Part shown: in pieces, positions 1-5,343 of the stretch | Position numbering within the stretch: the first letter of the stretch is position 1 | How the letters are laid out: each line of letters begins with the position of its first letter | Source of the DNA: Planctomycetota bacterium | GTDB taxonomy: Bacteria > Planctomycetota > Phycisphaerae > Sedimentisphaerales > SM23-30 | Reading direction: 5' to 3' | NCBI GenBank assembly: GCA_029573975.1 | Contig: JAKQBU010000606.1 | Coordinates: 1 to 5,343 of the forward strand | DNA: 5,343 nucleotides | Program-made: the position numbers and the translations under genes | Notes under the pieces: model-generated | Database searches by the model: none | What the model saw: the letters and a program-made list of their open reading frames with translations, nothing else | Told to the model about the DNA's origin: nothing

Positions 1-2925
1 GAGCTGGACGGGACCATCTATCAGGTGAACAGTCTGGGGCAAATCAGCGAGTTTATCACCTCCTTTGTGGATCCCAATGGCAATCCGATTCCCGAAGGGG
101 GCGATTGGAACGCAGGTTTTTTTGATATTACCGATATGGCCTTCAGCTCCGGCGGCAAATACGGCGATTATCTATATGTATTGAGCGAGAACGACAACAG
201 CAGCCATTCCGCCAGCGGTTTCCATTCCGATTTGTGGCGGGTCAGCCCGGACGGCGTGGCGCACGGCTTTTTGTCCCAGTTTGCTGACCGGGTGATCTCG
301 ATTGTGATCGGGGAGATGAACGGGGAAGAATATCTGTTTGTCGGTACCTATGCCTCCAGCAGTCAAATCTCCACCGTACTGCGGATCGATGAAAACGGGG
401 AGATAACCACAATCCACGAGTTTGAATCCGGCTGGTCGGTCTGCGATATGGAGATTGGGCCATCCTCTTCGCAAATGAAGAATAAGCTGGCCATTACCTT
501 AAAGGGATCATCCTATTCCATACTGGTCTCGATCGACGCGGCGGGGAACCAGGTACAATATTATGGCGGCGGTCTGACGCCGGGCGATGTGTCCAGCGGG
601 GATCTGGCCTTTGACGAAAATGGGGCCTTGTTTGTCTCGCAAAACGGGGCAAAAAATATTCTGAAACTGAATTACGGGCAGGTTCTGGACGACAGCTTTT
701 TTGACTTTGTTTTCGGCGACTTGCAGATACGGGCGGAAACTACGAATGATACTACTATATATACTCCGTATGTGGGTATCATCGCCGCCGATCAGCCCCG
801 CATCTACCAGCTCAGCAGCAGCGGAGATCCGAATGATACGGTTATGGTGGTAAGCCCTGCTGATGTTGATTCAGTTAATTATACGGCGGATGATAGTGCG
901 GAGGTCACCTTTGCTTTTGACGGCGGGGCTGATCCGAATATGTATATATATGTAACGGATTACGATGCGATGGGTGTCAGTTCCCAAGGGGAAGACGGGC
1001 TGTTTAACCAATTCAGCCTGGCTCTATCCGGCTCAACGATCGACAGTGCAACCGGGCTGACCGATGTCCGGATTACCCATCTGGCTTTAAATGCAACGGG
1101 CGATCTGTTTGCCATCGGCAGGAACGGAACCGAGGTGGACGATGAGGAAGAAACCCCCAGCCAGGAATTTGACGATAGCATTCTGCGGCTGGGAAATGTC
1201 AACGCAGACGAGTTTGACCCGAATATCGTGGTAAAACTGGCGGGTTTGACCCAGATGAAGGTTTCGGTGGCCGATCCGAATGGGGATTTGCTGGAAGATT
1301 ATACCATTACGGCGGCGGCGGAGTTTGACCATACTCCGCTGACAGGTTTGGCCGCGGGAAATTATACGGTATCCGTGGAAGGGTCTTCGGGAACAGGCGG
1401 GAATTACTATGACCTGGTGGTCTCTCCGCGCAGCGGCCTGTTTGAAGCGGATTATGTCATCGCCGGAAAGACGCAAAATCTGGTCAATCACCTGGATGAA
1501 AACCTCCAGTTCATCCATGCCGGTTCCGGGCAGATTCTCCTGACGGTGGGCCAGCAGCCGGGCAGCGGCAAAGTGGTGGAACTGCTCTGGCTGGAAATCC
1601 AAAACAGCAAAACGGATTCCATCATAAGCGGGGAAAATCTGACCACCGCCGGAAATTTGTATCTGGGACAAATGATTCTGAATGGCTCTCTGCGGGAATT
1701 GCGGTTTGCCGGCCTGATTGATGCGGTAGTCGCCGCCGCCGGCAGCAAAGGAACTCTCGAGCGGGCGGAACTGGGAGCGGTCGGCAGCGTGGATGCAGCG
1801 AATTATAACTTCCAGGATTTTGCGGCGGAAAGCCTGGGAGATGCAGAGATTGACGAAAGTGTTTTTAACGCCAAAAGTCTGAAGAACCTGGACATCGCCG
1901 GGGATATTACCAACGTACTGCTCCTGGAAGAGAATACGGATAACAATTACGGCCAAATTGCGGTGGGCGGAACGATTGACGGCAGTACCTTCGAGGGGCA
2001 CAATTATGGGGATATCGAAGTGAATGGGATTATTACCGACAGTTCCTTTACCGGCCGAAGGGCCAAAACTATCCTCGTAAAGAATACCGATCAGGAGGAT
2101 ATTGCCATATCGGGAAGTACGTTCACTTTTACCGGAACGGGGGCCGCCCTGGATACGCTGCGGGTGCTGGAGGGGGATGTGTCCAGCAGCAATTTCACCG
2201 TTAGTACAAAGATGGGACTTTTTGAGGTGAGGAACGGCAATCTTAGCGGCGGAAAAATTCAGGCCAACGGTCCGGGCGGCCAGATTGGAACCCTTTTGAT
2301 ACGCCGCGCAGCCGACGGCACGGAAGAAGACAGCGCCGGCAATATTACCGGCAGTGCCCAAATAACCGCGTATCGTAAAATGGGTAAGATCCATGCCGAC
2401 GGTGACATCGCTTCGGGCGTGTCGGTTCGGGTTTCCCATTACACCGGCAAACTGGTACAAGCCAGTTGCGGGGGCAATATGGCCGGCTATCTGTATGGCG
2501 GGAAAATCGGTGAAGTGCTGGCGGGTTTTGACGCCGATGGGAAAAAACTGGCGGAAAACGATGCTTTTAGCGGTTCGGATATTACCGGCACGATTTCCGC
2601 CTTTTTGGGAATCAGCAAAATCAGCGCCACCGGGAAATTGAATGGCGCTAGCATCACCAGCAGCTATAGCTCCATTACCAATCTCTTCGCCGAAGACGGA
2701 TTCGAGGAAACGACCGTATCGGCCTATAAAACCATCACCCGGATCATGGTTGGATTTCTGGATGGCAACCGCTGGAAAGTCGTCAATGAAAATGCCGACG
2801 TCAGCGGCTCGGTAACCGCCAGGACCCTGGGCCGTATTTATTATACCGGTACACTGGCAGAGGATGTCGTCTCCGATGACACGAGAATCAGCGGGCCGCT
2901 CTACGATGTGATCCCCGGTAACTAA
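1..2925 (+). CDS. Large secreted beta-propeller / beta-solenoid repeat protein (5' end missing)
   Basis: The frame is open from the first base and stops at TAA 2923-2925, giving 974 visible residues; the true start and any signal peptide lie to the left. The GTG at 25 is internal and not a credible start, as the frame already reads propeller-like sequence (LDGTIYQV) before it. Residues about 1-405 look like a beta-propeller: strand motifs recur, such as SDLWRVSPDG, TVLRIDENGE, SILVSIDAAGN and LAFDENGALFVSQNG (NHL/SMP-30-like style). Residues about 410-478 resemble a bacterial PPC-like beta-sandwich (LTGLAAGNYTVSVEG). Residues about 540-965 hold roughly 14-15 coils of about 18-30 residues with the loose pattern (I/L)G.I.V.G.I..S.(I/F), for example YGQIAVGGTIDGSTFEG then YGDIEVNGIITDSSFTG, indicating a parallel beta-helix. 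The protein ends LYDVIPGN with no membrane segment and no PEP-CTERM motif. Export and a structural, adhesive or glycan-binding role are inferred; I see no catalytic motif. Domain boundaries are approximate. Confidence 0.85.
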   Translation, partial: ELDGTIYQVNSLGQISEFITSFVDPNGNPIPEGGDWNAGFFDITDMAFSSGGKYGDYLYVLSENDNSSHSASGFHSDLWRVSPDGVAHGFLSQFADRVISIVIGEMNGEEYLFVGTYASSSQISTVLRIDENGEITTIHEFESGWSVCDMEIGPSSSQMKNKLAITLKGSSYSILVSIDAAGNQVQYYGGGLTPGDVSSGDLAFDENGALFVSQNGAKNILKLNYGQVLDDSFFDFVFGDLQIRAETTNDTTIYTPYVGIIAADQPRIYQLSSSGDPNDTVMVVSPADVDSVNYTADDSAEVTFAFDGGADPNMYIYVTDYDAMGVSSQGEDGLFNQFSLALSGSTIDSATGLTDVRITHLALNATGDLFAIGRNGTEVDDEEETPSQEFDDSILRLGNVNADEFDPNIVVKLAGLTQMKVSVADPNGDLLEDYTITAAAEFDHTPLTGLAAGNYTVSVEGSSGTGGNYYDLVVSPRSGLFEADYVIAGKTQNLVNHLDENLQFIHAGSGQILLTVGQQPGSGKVVELLWLEIQNSKTDSIISGENLTTAGNLYLGQMILNGSLRELRFAGLIDAVVAAAGSKGTLERAELGAVGSVDAANYNFQDFAAESLGDAEIDESVFNAKSLKNLDIAGDITNVLLLEENTDNNYGQIAVGGTIDGSTFEGHNYGDIEVNGIITDSSFTGRRAKTILVKNTDQEDIAISGSTFTFTGTGAALDTLRVLEGDVSSSNFTVSTKMGLFEVRNGNLSGGKIQANGPGGQIGTLLIRRAADGTEEDSAGNITGSAQITAYRKMGKIHADGDIASGVSVRVSHYTGKLVQASCGGNMAGYLYGGKIGEVLAGFDADGKKLAENDAFSGSDITGTISAFLGISKISATGKLNGASITSSYSSITNLFAEDGFEETTVSAYKTITRIMVGFLDGNRWKVVNENADVSGSVTARTLGRIYYTGTLAEDVVSDDTRISGPLYDVIPGN
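1618..2892 (+). repeat. Degenerate protein-level repeats coding for beta-solenoid coils
   Basis: The 3' half of the large gene codes for successive units beginning near a turn and running through a short strand (IG.I.V or similar), a G-D/N-I/T strand and a polar S.(I/F) strand. Clear units include YGQIAVGGTIDGSTFEGH, YGDIEVNGIITDSSFTGR, KMGKIHADGDIASGVSV, LGISKISATGKLNGASI and LGRIYYTGTLAEDVVS. Some coils carry insertions (for example DADGKKLAENDA) that would form loops off the helix. The repeats are recognisable only in the protein; I see no long identical DNA repeats, so the array is old and diverged rather than a recent tandem expansion. Confidence 0.65.
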
Positions 2926-2937
2926 AATCCGGTTTTT
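2915..2937 (+). terminator. Weak candidate terminator of the large gene
   Basis: CCGG at 2915-2918 and CCGG at 2929-2932 could form a four-pair stem around a ten-base loop containing the stop codon, followed directly by five T (2933-2937). The stem is short and overlaps the last codons, so this is a marginal intrinsic terminator. Factor-dependent termination or read-through into the next genes is equally possible. Confidence 0.25.
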
Positions 2938-2954
2938 ACAAAAAAACAGTAGTG

Positions 2955-2991
2955 AATTTTGTTGATATATGGGCATATTTGTTTATATTTG
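2955..2991 (+). repeat. Helically phased 7-bp direct repeats (ATATWTG) upstream of the URO-D-like pair
   Basis: ATATATG (2965-2971), ATATTTG (2975-2981) and ATATTTG (2985-2991) start exactly 10 bp apart. A poorer copy, AATTTTG (2955-2961), sits in the same phase with five of seven matches. No copy is seen one step further on either side. The spacing of about one helical turn would put all copies on one DNA face. They overlap the candidate promoter boxes, so a repeating operator or an intrinsically bent segment is possible; the function is inferred. Confidence 0.45.
2962..2989 (+). promoter_or_regulatory. Candidate sigma70-type promoter for the URO-D-like pair
   Basis: TTGATA at 2962-2967 resembles a -35 box, and TATATT at 2984-2989 resembles a -10 box after a 16-base spacer. 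This would place transcription start near 2996, leaving a leader of about 30 bases before the ATG at 3028. The region is much more AT-rich than the surrounding genes. The assignment rests only on box similarity and position, and AT-rich DNA gives such matches by chance. Confidence 0.35.
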
Positions 2992-3016
2992 GTCAAAAAT
3001 AGGAAGACGCTAAGTC

Positions 3017-3020
3017 GAGG
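3017..3020 (+). promoter_or_regulatory. Ribosome binding site of the first URO-D-like gene
   Basis: GAGG lies seven bases before the ATG at 3028. It decides the start: the frame is open upstream to a TTG at 2959, but that start would encode a family-atypical leader across the promoter region. The context (GAGGAAACAATATG) is almost the same as that before the next gene. Confidence 0.75.
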
Positions 3021-3027
3021 AAACAAT

Positions 3028-4065
3028 ATGCTGCCCAGGGAACGAATTCAGGCCACGCTGGACTTTAAGCCGGTGGACAAGATTCCGTTGCAGATTTTCG
3101 CCGCCCCGGGCGGATTGTATGAACACGGTCAAAAACTGGTGGAACTGATCAAAGCCTGCGGGCATGACTTTGGGGATTTTCAGGATCTGGTCCTGCCCGC
3201 CCCTCCGGGACCGCAGGATTTCGATCCGGATGGTTCCTATCATGCCATTAAGACCGATGACTGGGGTACTACCTGGGAATACCGGATCTTCGGTGTCTGG
3301 GGGCATCCGATCCGGTGGCCGCTGAATGACCTGGCCCATCTGCCAGCCTATACCCCGCCGCCTCCGCCCGCCAGCAAGGGAGCGGATTTTGACAAGGCAA
3401 AAACAGTGGCGGAAAAACATAAGCAAAGCTTCTATCTGCTGGAAGGCGGCGGCTCGCTCTTTGAAACCCTGCATTCGCTGCGGCGATTCGAAGAGGTTTT
3501 GATGGATATCATGCTGGATACCCCGGAAATCAATCGTATCGAAAATATGATCGCCGAATATGTCCGGGCGTGTGTTTGCCGGGCTTTGGCCCTCGATGCC
3601 GATGGTATTTCCTTCGGGGATGATTTCGGTACCCAGACCGCCCCGCTGCTGTCGCCAGCCATCTGGCGAAAGTTTTTTAAACCGCGATATAAAAACCTGT
3701 TTAACCCAATACTCAAAGCCGGTAAAAAAATCTTTTTTCATTCCTGCGGCCAAATCACCCCCTTTCTGGAAGATTTTCGGGAGCTGGGCGTCAGCGCCAT
3801 CTGGCCGCAACTGCCGGTATTTAATCTAAAGGAACTGGCGAAGTTTTCCAAAGACCTGCACCTGGCCGTCCAGCTTCATCCCGACCGGGGCGAACTCATG
3901 CAGCGGGCCAGGCCGCAAGACGTGCGGGCCTACGTGCATAAACTGATCGATATTTTCGATACCCCCTCCGGCGGCTCCTGGCTCTATATCGAAATCGACC
4001 CCGGCTTCCCCTGGGCCAATGTGGAAGCACTGTTTCAAACGGCAATGGAATTGCGAGGAAATTAA
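3028..4065 (+). CDS. Uroporphyrinogen decarboxylase-like (URO-D/MtaA-type) protein, first of pair
   Basis: This encodes 345 residues, a typical length for a URO-D-fold TIM barrel. It starts MLPRERIQATLDFKPVDKIP, the usual opening of the non-heme branch (RER...L..KP.D..P). Further family marks are DDWGTTWEYR (near 77-86), GDDFGTQT (197-204), SPAIWRKFFKPR (209-220) and HSCG (238-241). His238 and Cys240 match the first two zinc ligands of the H-x-C-x(n)-C site in methylcobamide:CoM methyltransferases. The third ligand position, near residues 321-324 (YIEIDPG), has no Cys or His; only Glu322 and Asp324 are near. QLHPD (282-286) replaces the HGGVD of its neighbour but keeps the Asp. There is no signal peptide, so it is cytoplasmic. 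It lacks the N-terminal RQAGR-type motif of HemE, so heme synthesis is unlikely. It may be a methyltransferase-like enzyme, or a diverged partner of the next gene's product; the substrate is unknown. Confidence 0.88.
   Translation: MLPRERIQATLDFKPVDKIPLQIFAAPGGLYEHGQKLVELIKACGHDFGDFQDLVLPAPPGPQDFDPDGSYHAIKTDDWGTTWEYRIFGVWGHPIRWPLNDLAHLPAYTPPPPPASKGADFDKAKTVAEKHKQSFYLLEGGGSLFETLHSLRRFEEVLMDIMLDTPEINRIENMIAEYVRACVCRALALDADGISFGDDFGTQTAPLLSPAIWRKFFKPRYKNLFNPILKAGKKIFFHSCGQITPFLEDFRELGVSAIWPQLPVFNLKELAKFSKDLHLAVQLHPDRGELMQRARPQDVRAYVHKLIDIFDTPSGGSWLYIEIDPGFPWANVEALFQTAMELRGN
4055..4060 (+). promoter_or_regulatory. Ribosome binding site of the second URO-D-like gene, inside the first
   Basis: GAGGAA lies six bases before the ATG at 4067 and within the last codons of the preceding gene. 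It fixes the start at 4067 rather than at the ATG-type start at 4019, whose extra residues are unlike the family and overlap the upstream gene. The placement favours translational coupling. Confidence 0.78.
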
Positions 4066-4066
4066 T

Positions 4067-5134
4067 ATGAATTCACTGGAACGGGTACAGGCAGCCATTC
4101 ATCATCAGCAGCCGGACCGGGTGCCGATTGATCTGGGTTTTGCCCCGGAATTATGGGAAAAACTCAAGCTCGAACTGGGGCTTGACGATGCCCGGCTGAG
4201 CGAGTGGATCGGCAATGATATCGTCTATATAGAACCGGTTTTCAAATCGGCCGTTTCGGATATTCACTATGCCGATCCCACCATCGAAGTGACCGCTCAG
4301 GGCCATTTCCTGGATATCTACCGCGTTCCCTTCCGGCAGGTAAAGACCGAACTGCAAACCTATGTCGAGCTGGCCGGCCAGCCGCCTCTCCAGCATTGCA
4401 GCTCTCTCCGGGAGTTGGAAAACCATCCCTGGCCCCAGCCCCACTGGTGGGATTATTCCCGGATCCCCACTGAGCTGGCGAAAAATCATACCAAGGCCAC
4501 CTACGGCCATAGCCGGGGGTTTTTTGAAATCTCCCATTTCCTGCGCGGCATGGAAGAATTCATGATGGACCTGGCCCTGAATCCCGGCTTTGCCGGCGCC
4601 TTGATGGACCATATCGTCGAGTACCTGCTGGAGCGGACCCGCATTATCCTGGAAAAAGGACAGGGCCAATTTACCATCTACGAGTACAATGACGATGTCG
4701 CCTCGCAGACCAGCTTATTTATGTCCCCCGACATGTGGCGAAAATTCAATAAGCCGCGCATGGCCCGGTTCTGCGATTTGATCCATTCCCACGGGGCCAA
4801 AGTGAAATACCATTCCTGCGGCTCCGTCCGCGCGATTATCCCGGACCTGATCGAAATCGGGGTGGATATCCTCAACCCGGTCCAGCCGCTAGCCCAGGGA
4901 ATGGACCCCTTCGAGCTGAAACGGCTATTCGGCCGGGATCTGGTCTTTCACGGCGGTGTGGATATCCAGAATCTCCTGCCCAACGCCCCCGCCGCCGTGG
5001 TTGGGGAACATACCCGACGAATGATCGGTCAGATCGGCGAAAACGGCGGCTTCATCCTGAGCGGTTCCCATACCCTCCAGGCGGATATCCCGGTACAAAA
5101 TATCATCGCCATGCTGGAAGAAGCGAAGAAATAG
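4067..5134 (+). CDS. Uroporphyrinogen decarboxylase-like (URO-D/MtaA-type) protein, second of pair
   Basis: This encodes 355 residues, full length for the family. It opens MNSLERVQAAIHHQQPDRVP, the standard start of non-heme URO-D-like proteins. It carries NDDVASQT (208-215), SPDMWRKFNKPR (220-231), YHSCGSV with His249 and Cys251, IGVDILNPVQP (about 267-277), HGGVD (295-299) and a C-terminal GGFILSGSHTLQ with His335. His249 and Cys251 match the first two zinc ligands of MtaA/MtbA-type methyltransferases; His335 falls about where their third ligand, a Cys, sits, so an H-x-C...H site is likely. The HemE N-terminal RQAGR-type motif is absent. The ATG is one base after the upstream stop, so the two genes are almost certainly co-transcribed and their products may act together. 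A cytoplasmic C1/methyl-transfer or demethylation role is inferred from the family; no corrinoid protein is visible here. The 3' end meets a convergent gene. Confidence 0.9.
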   Translation: MNSLERVQAAIHHQQPDRVPIDLGFAPELWEKLKLELGLDDARLSEWIGNDIVYIEPVFKSAVSDIHYADPTIEVTAQGHFLDIYRVPFRQVKTELQTYVELAGQPPLQHCSSLRELENHPWPQPHWWDYSRIPTELAKNHTKATYGHSRGFFEISHFLRGMEEFMMDLALNPGFAGALMDHIVEYLLERTRIILEKGQGQFTIYEYNDDVASQTSLFMSPDMWRKFNKPRMARFCDLIHSHGAKVKYHSCGSVRAIIPDLIEIGVDILNPVQPLAQGMDPFELKRLFGRDLVFHGGVDIQNLLPNAPAAVVGEHTRRMIGQIGENGGFILSGSHTLQADIPVQNIIAMLEEAKK

Positions 5135-5150
5135 GCGGGTTAATCCCGCC
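5134..5150. terminator. Hairpin at the junction of convergent genes, possible bidirectional terminator
   Basis: GGCGGG (5134-5139) and CCCGCC (5145-5150) form a perfect six-pair GC stem with a TTAAT loop. It begins on the last base of the plus-strand stop codon and covers the stop and final codons of the minus-strand gene. There is no T-run on either side, so it is not a textbook intrinsic terminator. It could still halt or stabilise transcripts from both directions. Confidence 0.45.
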
Positions 5151-5343
5151 GGGGATAATGAACCTGTATATCCGATCCTTTGGATGGCCGGCGAAAATAC
5201 AGGGAAAACATGCCGCCCAGCCCCAATAGCAGGCTGGTTACAGGCTCCGGAATTTGCTGGATAGTGACAGTTTGAACGGGAACTTGAAAACTGACATCAT
5301 AATCGAACAGGCCGAGGGAGGGGCTTCCCTCCGCCAGGGCGGT
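5140..5343 (-). CDS. PEP-CTERM sorting-signal protein, C-terminal 67 residues only
   Basis: On the minus strand the frame is open from the right edge to the TAA at 5142-5140, giving 67 residues; the start lies beyond the window. The fragment contains the tripartite PEP-CTERM signal: IPEPVTS (PEP at fragment residues 32-34), a hydrophobic stretch (LLLGLGGMFSLYF, about 38-50) and a basic RR at 51-52. Proteins with this tail are exported by Sec, held by the hydrophobic segment and processed by an exosortase, usually ending up on the surface or in extracellular matrix. A further 15 residues (PSKGSDIQVHYPRRD) follow the RR, longer than the usual tail of a few residues. The part before the signal is too short to name a domain. 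The gene converges on the URO-D-like pair, with five bases between the stop codons. Confidence 0.85.
   Translation of the reverse strand, partial: TALAEGSPSLGLFDYDVSFQVPVQTVTIQQIPEPVTSLLLGLGGMFSLYFRRPSKGSDIQVHYPRRD

Noticed and set aside
1087..2976. A 629-codon open frame on the minus strand across the 3' half of the large gene
   Set aside because: It is exactly codon-aligned antisense to a clear repeat protein, and is open only because the sense gene uses no TTA, CTA or TCA codons there. Its translation shows no family features and has no ribosome binding site I can support.
2959..3027. A 23-codon upstream extension of the first URO-D-like gene from TTG
   Set aside because: It would run through the promoter-like AT-rich region and encode a leader unlike the family; the ATG at 3028 has a good GAGG and the standard family N-terminus.
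2926..3027. A small RNA or riboswitch in the intergenic region
   Set aside because: Only about 100 AT-rich bases are available, with no stable stem or conserved riboswitch core that I can see; the predicted leader is about 30 bases.
3010..3810. A 266-codon minus-strand open frame opposite the first URO-D-like gene
   Set aside because: It is a shadow of the conserved sense gene, with no family features of its own.
4019..4066. A 16-codon upstream extension of the second URO-D-like gene
   Set aside because: It overlaps the preceding gene in another frame, while the ATG at 4067 has a well-placed GAGGAA and starts the conserved family sequence.
4151..4669. A 172-codon minus-strand open frame inside the second URO-D-like gene
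   Set aside because: It is antisense to a well-conserved gene and its translation has no recognisable domain.
3028..5134. Naming either URO-D-like gene hemE
   Set aside because: Both lack the N-terminal RQAGR-type motif of true uroporphyrinogen decarboxylase and carry an HSCG metal-type motif of the methyltransferase-like branch.

Overview
The window looks like chromosomal sequence from a PVC-type bacterium, most likely Planctomycetota (Phycisphaerae-like) or Lentisphaerota. Three things suggest this together: a very large repeat-built extracellular protein, adjacent genes of the expanded uroporphyrinogen-decarboxylase-like (URO-D/MtaA-type) family, and a gene ending in a PEP-CTERM sorting signal. 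The lineage is inferred from gene style; no rRNA or tRNA is present to fix it.

Layout. Positions 1-2925 (+) hold the 3' part of a large gene whose start lies left of the window. Its visible 974 residues read as a beta-propeller-like region, a short PPC-like beta-sandwich, then about 14-15 coils of a beta-solenoid. Positions 2926-3027 are a short AT-rich intergenic region with a weak terminator candidate, a possible sigma70-type promoter, and 7-bp direct repeats spaced exactly 10 bp apart. Positions 3028-4065 and 4067-5134 (+) encode two divergent URO-D-like proteins, separated by one base and preceded by near-identical ribosome binding sites, so they probably form a two-gene operon. Positions 5140-5343 (-) hold the 3' end of a convergent gene with a PEP-CTERM tail; it has no start codon in the window and is easily missed. 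A GC-rich hairpin covers the junction of the convergent genes.

How the genes may work together. The two URO-D-like proteins are probably cytoplasmic enzymes of the corrinoid/methyl-transfer branch of the superfamily, not heme-pathway HemE. Both keep a His-x-Cys motif and a shared DD...QT...SP...WRKF.KPR block, but they differ where the third metal ligand would sit. No corrinoid protein or corrinoid activation gene is visible, so substrate and pathway are unknown. The flanking genes encode exported proteins and are probably separate transcription units. No mobile element, CRISPR array or RNA gene was seen. Nothing here proves a new system; the best leads are the phased repeats before the URO-D pair and the unequal metal sites of its two products.
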